Assembly: GCF_013372625.1 (NCBI RefSeq)
Contig: NZ_JABXFD010000334.1
Coordinates: forward strand, 1 to 51,814
From: Actinomadura sp. BRA 177
Lineage (GTDB): Bacteria > Actinomycetota > Actinomycetes > Streptosporangiales > Streptosporangiaceae
Length of the DNA stretch: 51,814 nucleotides
Direction: 5' to 3'
In this document: piece by piece, positions 40,872 through 48,563 of the stretch
How positions within the stretch are numbered: the stretch's first letter is position 1
Layout: each line of letters begins with the position of its first letter
Made by a program: the position numbers and the translations under genes
Notes under the pieces: model-generated
The model's database searches: none
Seen by the model: the letters and a program-made list of their open reading frames with translations, nothing else
What the model was told of the DNA's origin: nothing

Positions 40872-42083
40872 GTGACCACCACCGCCCCTGGCGATGCCCG
40901 GACCGACGAGGACCCGGGGGACCGCCGGCGCGTCCTGGACGCGGCGCGGGCCGTCCTCGAACGCCATCCGCCGGCCTCGACGCCGCAGCGGGAGTTCCTC
41001 GAAGCCTGCTTCGACGCGGGGCTGGCATGGGTGCAGTTCCCCGAGGGGCTCGGCGGTCTGGGTGTGGAACCGGGCCTTCAGGCCGCGGTCGATGCCGTCC
41101 TGCAGAGCGCGGGCGGGCCGGTGCCGTTCGACCTCAACCCGATGGGCTACGGCATGGCGGGCCCGACGGTGATGGCCCACGCGAGCCGGGAACTGAAGGA
41201 GCGACTGCTGCGGCCGCTCTACGTTTGCGATGAGATCTGGTGCCAGTTGTTCTCCGAGCCGGGCGCGGGTTCGGATCTCGCGGGCTTGGCGACCCGGGCG
41301 GTCCAGGACGGTGACGAATGGGTCCTCAACGGGCAGAAGGTGTGGACGAGCAACGCCCACAAGGCGAGGTGGGCGCTGCTGCTCGCCCGGACCGACCCCG
41401 ACCAGCCCAAGCACAAGGGGCTGACGTACTTCGTCCTGGACATGGAGGACCCGGGCGTCGAGGTGCGGCCGCTGCGGCAGATGACCGGGGAGGCCGAGTT
41501 CAACGAGGTCTACATGCGGGACGCCCGTATCCCCGACGCGCACCGGCTCGGTGCCGTCGGTGAGGGGTGGCGGGTGGCCATGACCACTCTGATGAACGAG
41601 CGCAACGCGATCGGCGGCGGCTCCAGCATCCGCGGCAGCGGCTCGATCGGCTCGGCGTTGCGGCTGTGGCGGGAGCGGGAGGACTTGCGGACACCCGCGC
41701 TGCGCGCCCGGCTGCTGGAGTTGTTCGTCCGCGCGGACGCCGCACGCCTGACCGGCGACCGGCAGCGGGTGGAGCAGGGCGACCGTCCCGCCGGCGCGGA
41801 GGGATCGATCGGCAAGCTCACCGGCGCCGAGCTGAACCAGGACGTGTACGAGTTCTGCATGGACATGCTCGGACCGGACGCGGCGCTCTACAGCGGCTAC
41901 GACGCGGTGCCGTCCGGTGGCGGCGAGGACCTGGCGCGCGCGTTCCTGCGGTCGCGCGCCAACACCATCGAGGGCGGCACCTCCGAGGTGCTGCGCAACG
42001 TCATCGGCGAGCGGCTGCTGGGTCTGCCCGGCGATCTCCGCGTCGACACGGGGAAGCCGTGGCGCGAGGTGCCCCGTGGCTGA
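40872..42083 (+). CDS. Acyl-CoA dehydrogenase, long subunit of pair 2
   Basis: GTG 40872 is chosen for the GAGGAG site about 8 bases upstream. The 403-residue protein resembles the long subunit at 38773: CQLFSEPGAGSDLAGLATRAVQDGDEWVLNGQKVWTSNAHKARWALLLARTDPDQPKHKGL, MTGEAEFNEVYMRDARI, and the ending RSRANTIEGGTSEVLRNVIGERLLGLPGDL. Here the order is long then short, the reverse of pair 1. It probably combines with the product of the next gene (42103). Confidence 0.92.
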   Translation: MTTTAPGDARTDEDPGDRRRVLDAARAVLERHPPASTPQREFLEACFDAGLAWVQFPEGLGGLGVEPGLQAAVDAVLQSAGGPVPFDLNPMGYGMAGPTVMAHASRELKERLLRPLYVCDEIWCQLFSEPGAGSDLAGLATRAVQDGDEWVLNGQKVWTSNAHKARWALLLARTDPDQPKHKGLTYFVLDMEDPGVEVRPLRQMTGEAEFNEVYMRDARIPDAHRLGAVGEGWRVAMTTLMNERNAIGGGSSIRGSGSIGSALRLWREREDLRTPALRARLLELFVRADAARLTGDRQRVEQGDRPAGAEGSIGKLTGAELNQDVYEFCMDMLGPDAALYSGYDAVPSGGGEDLARAFLRSRANTIEGGTSEVLRNVIGERLLGLPGDLRVDTGKPWREVPRG

Positions 42084-42102
42084 CCTGGCGGGAGGAGGAG
42101 CT

Positions 42103-43230
42103 GTGCTGGAGTTCGAGTTCACCGAGGAGCAGCGGGCGCTGCGCGACCTGGCCGGGTCCGTGGCGGAGCGCACCTGGACCGACGACGCGGTCCGCGCCCA
42201 GCTGAAGACTTCCGCGGGGTTCGACCGTGAGGTGTGGCGGACCTTGGGCCGGGACCTCGGCGTGCTGGGGCTCGCCCTGCCCACCGAGAGCGGCGAGGCC
42301 GTCGGCGGGGTGGTGGACCTCGCCATCGTCGCCGAGGAGTTCGGACGTGTCCTGGCCGGTGTGCCGCTGCTCGGCTGCGTCGCGCTCGCCGGGACGGTGC
42401 TGGCACGTTCGGGAGACGCGGCCGGGCTCGTCCCCAAGATCGTTTCTGGCGAGACCGTGGTGAGCCTGGTGGCCACCGACGCGCGGGGAGCCTGGGCGCC
42501 GGAGCGGACCGGCATCATTGCGGACGGCCCTGTGCTGTGCGGCGAAGCCTCGCACGTCCTTGACGCCGTCGCCGCCGACGCGTTCGTGGCGGTGGCCCAG
42601 GCCGAGGGCAGGCCGTCGCTGTTCCTTGTCGACGCGGGCGCGCAGGGCCTCGCCGTGGAGCCGCTGACCACCCTCGACCAGACCCGCCGCCTCGGCCGGG
42701 TCCGGTTCGACGGCACTCCCGCCCAGCTCTTGGGCGAACCCGGGACGTCGGCGCTCGACGCCGTTTCGGCGGCCCGGGACGTCGGCGCGGTCGTCCTCGC
42801 GGCCGAAGCCGCCGGGGCCAGCGCCCGGTTGCTGGCGATGAGCGTCGAGTACGCCACCGCGCGGCTCCAGTTCGGCCGTCCGATCGGCTCGTTCCAGGGC
42901 GTCAAGCACCGGTGCGCGGACATGCACGTCGCCGTGGAGCAGTCCCGGTCGACCGCCTACCACGCGGCCTGGACGTTGGACGATCCGAGCCTCGACGACC
43001 CGCGGATCGCCGTCGACCTGGCCACCGTCGAGACGGCGGCCGACTACCAGGCGGTGGCCAAGAACACCGTTCAAGTGCACGGTGGTATCGGCTTCACCTG
43101 GGAGCACCCCGTGCACCTCTACTACAAGCGCGCCGTGAGCGACGCCTCGCTGCTCGGCGGCCGCGCCGCCGCGTCCGAACGGCTGGCCGCGATGGTCCTC
43201 GACGCCGCCCTCATTCAAGGAGCACCATGA
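42103..43230 (+). CDS. Acyl-CoA dehydrogenase, short subunit of pair 2
   Basis: GTG 42103 lies 5 bases after a GGAGGAGG site. The 375-residue protein starts LEFEFTEEQRALRDLAGSVAERTW and ends with YATARLQFGRPIGSFQGVKHRCADMHVAVEQ and VQVHGGIGFTWEHPVHLYYKRAVSDASLLGG. As in the short subunit of pair 1, the central domain is divergent. It therefore probably forms an alpha2beta2 dehydrogenase with the product of 40872, introducing a double bond into an acyl-CoA. Its stop overlaps the next start (ATGA). Confidence 0.92.
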   Translation: MLEFEFTEEQRALRDLAGSVAERTWTDDAVRAQLKTSAGFDREVWRTLGRDLGVLGLALPTESGEAVGGVVDLAIVAEEFGRVLAGVPLLGCVALAGTVLARSGDAAGLVPKIVSGETVVSLVATDARGAWAPERTGIIADGPVLCGEASHVLDAVAADAFVAVAQAEGRPSLFLVDAGAQGLAVEPLTTLDQTRRLGRVRFDGTPAQLLGEPGTSALDAVSAARDVGAVVLAAEAAGASARLLAMSVEYATARLQFGRPIGSFQGVKHRCADMHVAVEQSRSTAYHAAWTLDDPSLDDPRIAVDLATVETAADYQAVAKNTVQVHGGIGFTWEHPVHLYYKRAVSDASLLGGRAAASERLAAMVLDAALIQGAP

Positions 43231-44009
43231 CAGCCGAGACTCAAAACGCCGCGGAGGTCCACGTCGAGGCCGACGGCGGCGTCCTCGTCATCACGATCGA
43301 CCGTCCCAAGGCACGCAACGCCGTCAACGAGAACGTCGCGCGCGCCATCGCGGAGGGCATCGAGCGGCTCGACTCCGATCCCGCCCTCCAGGTCGGCGTC
43401 ATCACGGGCGCCGGCGGCACCTTCTGTGCGGGAATGGACCTCAAGGCGTTCGTGCGGGGCGAGCACCCCGTGGTCGAGGGACGCGGCTTCGCCGGGCTCG
43501 TCCAGCGTCCGCCGCGCAAACCGCTGATCGCCGCGGTCGAGGGGTACGCGCTCGCGGGCGGCTTCGAGATCGTGCTGGCCTGCGACCTCGTCGTCGCGGC
43601 CCGAGGCGCGTCGTTCGGCATCCCCGAGGTGAAGCGGAGCCTGGTCGCCGCCGGCGGCGGGCTGCTGCGGCTGCCGCGCCGCGTCCCCTACCACGTGGCA
43701 ATGGAGTTCGCCCTGCTCGGCAACCACGTCGGGGCGGCGCGGATGAGCGAGCTGGGGCTGGTCAACCGCCTCGTGGACGACGGCGACGCGCTCGGCGCGG
43801 CGCTCGGCCTGGCCCGCGAGATCGCCGCCAACGGCCCCCTCGCGCTCACCGCGAGCAAGCGGATCATCGTGGAATCGGCGGACTGGACGGAAGAAGAAGC
43901 CTGGACCGAGCAGGACAAGATCGCGCGGCCGGTGGCGCGGTCCGAGGACGCCCGCGAGGGTGCCACGGCGTTCGCCGAGAAGCGGCCGCCGGTATGGAAG
44001 GGGCGATGA
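43227..44009 (+). CDS. Enoyl-CoA hydratase
   Basis: A 260-residue crotonase, ATG 43227, coupled to the previous gene by a 4-base overlap. IDRPKARNAVNENVARAIAEG, the oxyanion loop ITGAGGTFCAGMDLKAFVRGEHP (about 59-81), AVEGYALAGGFEIVLACDLVVA, FGIPEVKRSLVAAGGGLLRLPRRV and VAMEFALLG are present. Glu in PEV and in AMEF fall at the two catalytic positions of true enoyl-CoA hydratases. It is thus the best candidate in the island for the hydration step. Confidence 0.92.
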   Translation: MTAETQNAAEVHVEADGGVLVITIDRPKARNAVNENVARAIAEGIERLDSDPALQVGVITGAGGTFCAGMDLKAFVRGEHPVVEGRGFAGLVQRPPRKPLIAAVEGYALAGGFEIVLACDLVVAARGASFGIPEVKRSLVAAGGGLLRLPRRVPYHVAMEFALLGNHVGAARMSELGLVNRLVDDGDALGAALGLAREIAANGPLALTASKRIIVESADWTEEEAWTEQDKIARPVARSEDAREGATAFAEKRPPVWKGR

Positions 44010-44794
44010 TGAGCGACGTCCTGCTTCTCGACCGCGCCGACGGGGTCGCCACGGTGACCCTCAACCGGCCCGAGGTGCGCAACGCCCTCAGCTCGGTGCT
44101 CATCAACGCTCTGCGCGAGACCATGCGGGCCCTTGAGGACGACGCCGAGGTGCACGCCGTCGTCCTCACCGGCGCCGATCCCGCCTTCTGCGCCGGCCTG
44201 GACCTCAAGCAGCTCGGCAGCTCGGGGGACAACCTCCAGCTCGGCCAGGAGGAGGACGAGGGGCCCTCGCCCTATCCCTGGCCGGTGTTGTCCAAGCCGG
44301 TGATCGGAGCCGTGAACGGCGTCGCGGTCACCGGCGGGCTGAAACTCGCCCTCAACTGCGACATCCTCGTCGCCTCGGAACGGGCCCGGTTCGCCGACAC
44401 CCATGCCCGCGTCGGCGTGCTGCCGGGGTGGGGGCTCTCGGTGCTGCTGCCGCAGCTGGTCGGCCGGCAGCTGGCCCGCCGCATGAGCCTGACCGGCGAC
44501 TTCATCACCGCCGGCGAGGCCCTGCGCGCCGGACTCGTCACGGAGGTCGTCGCCCACGCCGACCTCCTGCCCACCGCGCACCGGATCGCCCGGAGGATCG
44601 CCGCCAACGACCACGACGCCGTCCGGACGCTGCTCGACTCCTACCGGCGCATCGAGCTGACCCAACTCGCAGCCGGCTACGACATCGAGGGCCGGACGTC
44701 GCGCGACTGGCTGGCCCGCGGGTTCGCCCCCGCCTCGGTCGAGGGACGCCGGCGGGCGATCGTCGACCGGGGCCGCGCCCAGAACGCCCCCTGA
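44009..44794 (+). CDS. Enoyl-CoA hydratase/isomerase family protein
   Basis: ATG 44009 is preferred because AAGGGG at 43998-44003 is 5 bases upstream; ATG 44006 would also work. The 261-residue crotonase has LNRPEVRNALSSVLINALRE, LTGADPAFCAGLDLKQLGSS, AVNGVAVTGGLKLALNCDILVAS, FADTHARVGVLPGWGLSVLLPQLVGRQLARRMSLTGDFI. The THARVG.LPGWGLS motif marks a large actinobacterial subgroup whose reaction is not settled. Translation is coupled to the previous crotonase. Confidence 0.9.
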   Translation: MSDVLLLDRADGVATVTLNRPEVRNALSSVLINALRETMRALEDDAEVHAVVLTGADPAFCAGLDLKQLGSSGDNLQLGQEEDEGPSPYPWPVLSKPVIGAVNGVAVTGGLKLALNCDILVASERARFADTHARVGVLPGWGLSVLLPQLVGRQLARRMSLTGDFITAGEALRAGLVTEVVAHADLLPTAHRIARRIAANDHDAVRTLLDSYRRIELTQLAAGYDIEGRTSRDWLARGFAPASVEGRRRAIVDRGRAQNAP

Positions 44795-44808
44795 ACGAGA
44801 GGAACGCC

Positions 44809-46209
44809 GTGCTCACCGGTGACCAGTACAAGGCCAGTCTCGACGACGGCCGCAGCACCTACTTCGAGGGCGGGAAGGTCACCGACCTTCCCGGGCACCC
44901 CGTCCTCGGCACCGTCGTGCAGAACATCGCCGACGGCTACGACTGGCTGGCGCTCAAGGCGGTCGACGGCGTCAGCCCACTCAGCGGCGTCCCGGCCACG
45001 GTGGAGCAGCTCCGCGAGAAGGTCGAGCTCGTCCACACGGCGGGCATGATGGCGCACGTCAACTACAGCTCGCTGATGACCCTGACGACGGCGGCGGGAC
45101 GGCTGGCCGAGAGCAGCCCGCAGTATGTCGAGCGGATCCGGGCCTACGTGGACGACGCCCAGGAACGCGACATCCGGGTCACGCAGTGCATCACCGACGC
45201 GAAGGGCGACCGGTCGCTCCCGCCGGCCCGGCAGGACGACCCGGACGCCTACGTCCGCGTGGTCGACCGGACGTCCGACGGGGTCGTGATCCGGGGCGCC
45301 AAGCTGCACATCACCGCGGCGTCGTTCGGGCACGAGCTGATGACGATCCCGACCAAGGCGATGAAGCCGGGGGAGGAGGACTACGCGTTCGCGGCGGTGA
45401 TCCCGGTCAACGCCCCCGGCGTGAAGATCATCAACACGACCTACGCGCCCCGGCACGCCGACCTGCGGTCGTTCCCGATGTCGGGCCAGGAGCACTTCCC
45501 GGAGGGCTTCGTCATCTTCGACGACGTGTTCGTCCCGAACGAGCGCGTCTTCCTCGACGGCGAGGTGGAGAGCGCGGCCGTCTTCGCCCACTCCCTCGGC
45601 CTGTGGGAGCGGCTCGGCGGCCTCACCTCCATGGCCGACGGCGCGGACGTGCTGGTCGGGCTCGCCCAGCTGATCGCCGAGGCGAACGGGCTGCAGCGGG
45701 TCGGGCACGTCCGGGAGAAGATCTCGGAGATGATCATCCACGCCACCGTGGTGCGGGCCTGCCTGGAGGCCGCGCTGACCCACGCGGAGACCGGCGTGTT
45801 CGGCGCCGTCTTCCCCAACGAGCTGTTCACCAACGCGGGCAAGTACACCGGAGCGGTCGAGTACAACACGATGGTGCGGCATCTGCACGACATCGCGGGC
45901 GCCGCCGTCGTCACCGCCCCGTCCGTCGCGGACCTGGAGAACCCCGAGGTGGGGCCGCTGGCGCGCAAGTACATGTCGACCCGGTCCGACGTGGACGGCG
46001 AGTACCGCACCCGGCTCTTCCACGCGATCCGCGACCTGACCGCCGACTCCTACGGCGGATGGCGCCAGGTCACCAACGTCCAGGCCGGCGGCGGACTGTA
46101 CGCGCAGCGCATCGTCACCCGCAAGCACTACGACCTCGACGCCGCGAAGCAGGCCGCGCTCCAGGCGGCGGGCCTGGTCCCCGACGGGACGCCGAGCCGG
46201 GGTGTCTGA
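44809..46209 (+). CDS. HpaB/4-hydroxybutyryl-CoA dehydratase-family flavoprotein, copy 2
   Basis: GTG 44809 is chosen because GAGAGGA precedes it by about 6 bases and the product then starts like copy 1 (LTGDQYKASLDDGRSTYFEG). The 466-residue protein shares with copy 1 the CITDAKGDRSLPPARQDDPDAYVRVVDRTSDGVVIRGAKLHIT block, FDDVFVPNERVFLDGEVESAAVFAHSLGLWERLGG, and the C-terminal FHAIRDLTADSYGGWRQVTNVQAGGGLYAQR. The Fe-S ligand cysteines and His of AbfD are absent here too. It is embedded in the dehydrogenase operon and overlaps the next gene by 8 bases. No flavin reductase is nearby. Confidence 0.82.
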   Translation: MLTGDQYKASLDDGRSTYFEGGKVTDLPGHPVLGTVVQNIADGYDWLALKAVDGVSPLSGVPATVEQLREKVELVHTAGMMAHVNYSSLMTLTTAAGRLAESSPQYVERIRAYVDDAQERDIRVTQCITDAKGDRSLPPARQDDPDAYVRVVDRTSDGVVIRGAKLHITAASFGHELMTIPTKAMKPGEEDYAFAAVIPVNAPGVKIINTTYAPRHADLRSFPMSGQEHFPEGFVIFDDVFVPNERVFLDGEVESAAVFAHSLGLWERLGGLTSMADGADVLVGLAQLIAEANGLQRVGHVREKISEMIIHATVVRACLEAALTHAETGVFGAVFPNELFTNAGKYTGAVEYNTMVRHLHDIAGAAVVTAPSVADLENPEVGPLARKYMSTRSDVDGEYRTRLFHAIRDLTADSYGGWRQVTNVQAGGGLYAQRIVTRKHYDLDAAKQAALQAAGLVPDGTPSRGV

Positions 46210-47227
46210 CTTGCGCGGCATCGACGCGGGCGCGCTCACCGAATGGTTCGGCGAGACGCTGGGCGTGTCCGGGCCGCTGGAGTTCACGTGGATCTCCGGC
46301 GGCCGCTCCAACCTCACCTACCGGGTGGCCGCTCCGGACGGCCGCGCCTTCGCGCTGCGCAGGCCCCCGACTGGGGATCTCCTGCCGACGGCCCACGACA
46401 TGGAACGGGAGTGGCGCATCGTCACCGGCGTCGGCCGCACCTCGGTGCCGGTGCCGAAGACGCGGGCGCTCTGCGAAGATTCGGCTGTCACGGGCGCCCC
46501 GTTCTACGTCATGGACTTCGTCGACGGGACGGTGCTCGACTCCGACGAGGACGCCGCCGGCCTGTCGTCCGAGGCACGGGCCCGGTTCTCGCGGCAGTGC
46601 GCGGAAGTCCTCGCGAAGATCCACGACGTGGCCCCGGCGGACGCCGGCCTCGCCGTCCGGCCGGACGCGGAACCCTATGTGCCCCGCCAGCTGCGCCGGT
46701 GGACGGCCCAGGTCGACCGGGTCGCCGCACGGTCGGGACACGAGGACCCCGCCGCGCGGGAGCTGGCGGAGGTGCGCGCCCTGCTGGAGGCGCGGACGCC
46801 CCCGCAGCGGTGGACGGGCCTGGCGCACGGCGACTACCGTCCCGGCAACATGATCATCGACGGCGGCGGGACCATCGCCGCCGTCCTCGACTGGGAACTG
46901 TGCACCACCGGAGACGTCCTGGCGGATCTCGGCTGGCTCACCGCCTGGTGGCACACCGGCGGCACCGTCGGCTGGGGCCCGGCCCGGCTCCCGGGTTTCC
47001 TGGACGCCGCGACGCTGTCGCGGCACTACGCCGACATCTCGGGACGGGACGTGTCGGACCTGCCGTTCTTCGAGGCGTTCGCGCTGTGGCGGCTCGGCTG
47101 CATCAGCCACGGCATCCACGACCGTTACCGCAGGCTGGACACCCCGCCCGAGCCCTTGGACGTGCTCGAACGGCGGCCGCGCGAACTGGCCGCACTGGCG
47201 CGTGGCATTCTCCTTGGACGCGTGTGA
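46202..47227 (+). CDS. Phosphotransferase family protein (APH fold, ACAD10/11-type kinase)
   Basis: A 341-residue protein from GTG 46202, overlapping the flavoprotein stop by 8 bases (GTGTCTGA). The kinase-like fold shows the nucleotide loop WISGGRSNLTYRVAAPDGRAFALRRPP (about 27-53), the catalytic loop LAHGDYRPGNMII (Asp about 213), and the metal Asp in AVLDWELCTTGDVLADLGWL. In animals this domain is fused to an acyl-CoA dehydrogenase (ACAD10/11), which phosphorylates 4-hydroxyacyl-CoAs so that they can be dehydrated. Here an acyl-CoA dehydrogenase gene follows directly, so a two-protein version of that route is plausible. Confidence 0.88.
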   Translation: MSDLRGIDAGALTEWFGETLGVSGPLEFTWISGGRSNLTYRVAAPDGRAFALRRPPTGDLLPTAHDMEREWRIVTGVGRTSVPVPKTRALCEDSAVTGAPFYVMDFVDGTVLDSDEDAAGLSSEARARFSRQCAEVLAKIHDVAPADAGLAVRPDAEPYVPRQLRRWTAQVDRVAARSGHEDPAARELAEVRALLEARTPPQRWTGLAHGDYRPGNMIIDGGGTIAAVLDWELCTTGDVLADLGWLTAWWHTGGTVGWGPARLPGFLDAATLSRHYADISGRDVSDLPFFEAFALWRLGCISHGIHDRYRRLDTPPEPLDVLERRPRELAALARGILLGRV

Positions 47228-47247
47228 GGACGACAGGAGGCGACCGC

Positions 47248-48501
47248 ATGGACTTCGATATCCCCGAGGCGACCCGCGATCTGCTGGGGGCGCTGGACAC
47301 CTTCATCGAGCGTGAGATCGTCCCGCTGGAGGAGGAGGGCGACAACCGCCGCTTCTTCGACCACCGCCGGGAGTGGGCGCGGACGGACTTCGAGCGGGAC
47401 GGCGTCATGCGCCCCGAGTGGGTGGAACTCCTCGCGGAGGCGAAGCGGCGCGCGGACGCGGCCGGGTTCTACCGGTACAGCCTGCCGGCCGACCTCGGCG
47501 GGCACGGCGGCACCAACCTGGAAATGGCGATCATCCGCGAGCACTTGGCGCACCGCGGCCTCGGCCTCCACAACGACCTGCAGACCGAGCACTCGGTCGT
47601 GGGCAACCTGGTCTTCGTCGAGCTGCTGCACCGGTTCGGCACGCCCGAGCAGCGGGAGCAGTTCGTCGAGCCGTCGGTCCGGGGCGAGAACGGCCTGGCG
47701 TTCGCGCTCACCGAACCCGAGCACGGCAGCGACGCGACCTGGATGTCGACGCGGGCGGTGCGCGACGGCGGCGACTGGGTGATCACGGGCGTCAAGCGGT
47801 TCAACACGCTGGGCCCGTCCACGACGCACGACGTCGTCTTCGCCCGCACCTCGGGCGAGCCCGGACAGGCCACCGGCATCACGGCCTTCATCGTGCCGCT
47901 CGACGCCCCCGGCCTCGACATCCCGCACTACTGGTGGACGCTCAACATGCCCACCGACCACGCTGAAGTGACGCTGGACGGGGTCCGCGTCCCGTCCTCC
48001 TCGATTCTTGGCGAGGAAGGCGAGGGGCTCGCGGTTGCGCAGACGTTCGTCCATGAGAACCGCATCCGCCAGGCGGCCAGCGGTGTGGGCGCTGCCCAGT
48101 ACTGCATCGACCGCTCGGTCGCCTACGCGCGGGAACGCATCACCTTCGGCCGCCCGCTGTCGTCCCGCCAGGCCATCCAGTGGCCGCTGGTCGAGCTGCA
48201 CACCGAGGCCGAGATGGTGCGGACACTGATCCACAAGACCGCCCAGCGCCTCGACGAGGTGCACGCGGCCGGCGAACCGGCGGTCACCATCGGCCATCTC
48301 GTCTCGATGTGCAACTACCGCGGCAACCGCCTGGTGTGCGAGGCCGCGGACCGCGCGATGCAGGTGCACGGCGGCATCGGCTACACGCGGCACGAGCCCT
48401 TCGAGCACATCTACCGGCACCACCGCCGCTACCGCATCACCGAGGGCTCCGAGGAGATCCAGATGCGCCGCGTGGCCGGCCGCCTGTTCGGCTACCTGTG
48501 A
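47248..48501 (+). CDS. Acyl-CoA dehydrogenase, homomeric ACAD11-like
   Basis: ATG 47248 follows ACAGGAGG by 7 bases. The 417-residue enzyme has FALTEPEHGSDATWMSTRAVRDGGDWVITGVKRFNTLGPSTTHDVVFARTS (flavin and substrate contacts, about 151-201), ERITFGRPLSSRQAIQWPLVELHTEAEMVRTLIHKTA, and MQVHGGIGYTRHEPFEHIYRHHRRYRITEGSEEIQMRRVAGRLFGYL. It holds both the middle domain and the C-terminal domain in one chain, unlike the paired subunits upstream. It pairs by context with the APH-fold kinase just before it. Last gene of the island. Confidence 0.92.
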   Translation: MDFDIPEATRDLLGALDTFIEREIVPLEEEGDNRRFFDHRREWARTDFERDGVMRPEWVELLAEAKRRADAAGFYRYSLPADLGGHGGTNLEMAIIREHLAHRGLGLHNDLQTEHSVVGNLVFVELLHRFGTPEQREQFVEPSVRGENGLAFALTEPEHGSDATWMSTRAVRDGGDWVITGVKRFNTLGPSTTHDVVFARTSGEPGQATGITAFIVPLDAPGLDIPHYWWTLNMPTDHAEVTLDGVRVPSSSILGEEGEGLAVAQTFVHENRIRQAASGVGAAQYCIDRSVAYARERITFGRPLSSRQAIQWPLVELHTEAEMVRTLIHKTAQRLDEVHAAGEPAVTIGHLVSMCNYRGNRLVCEAADRAMQVHGGIGYTRHEPFEHIYRHHRRYRITEGSEEIQMRRVAGRLFGYL

Positions 48502-48505
48502 GGGG

Positions 48506-48555
48506 TTGACGCGACCTCGCCGCATTCATACATTCATCCGTTGAGTGTATGAATG
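48506..48555 (+). promoter_or_regulatory. Promoter with 9-bp inverted-repeat operator for the FAD oxidoreductase operon
   Basis: TTGACG (48506-48511), a 17-base spacer and TACATT (48529-48534) form the promoter. Perfect inverted arms CATTCATAC (48523-48531) and GTATGAATG (48547-48555) with a 15-base spacer overlap the -10 and the start point. The sequence is AT-rich against its surroundings and unlike the island operator. The TetR gene at 51193 is the nearest candidate regulator. Confidence 0.6.
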
Positions 48556-48563
48556 GAGTGGCG

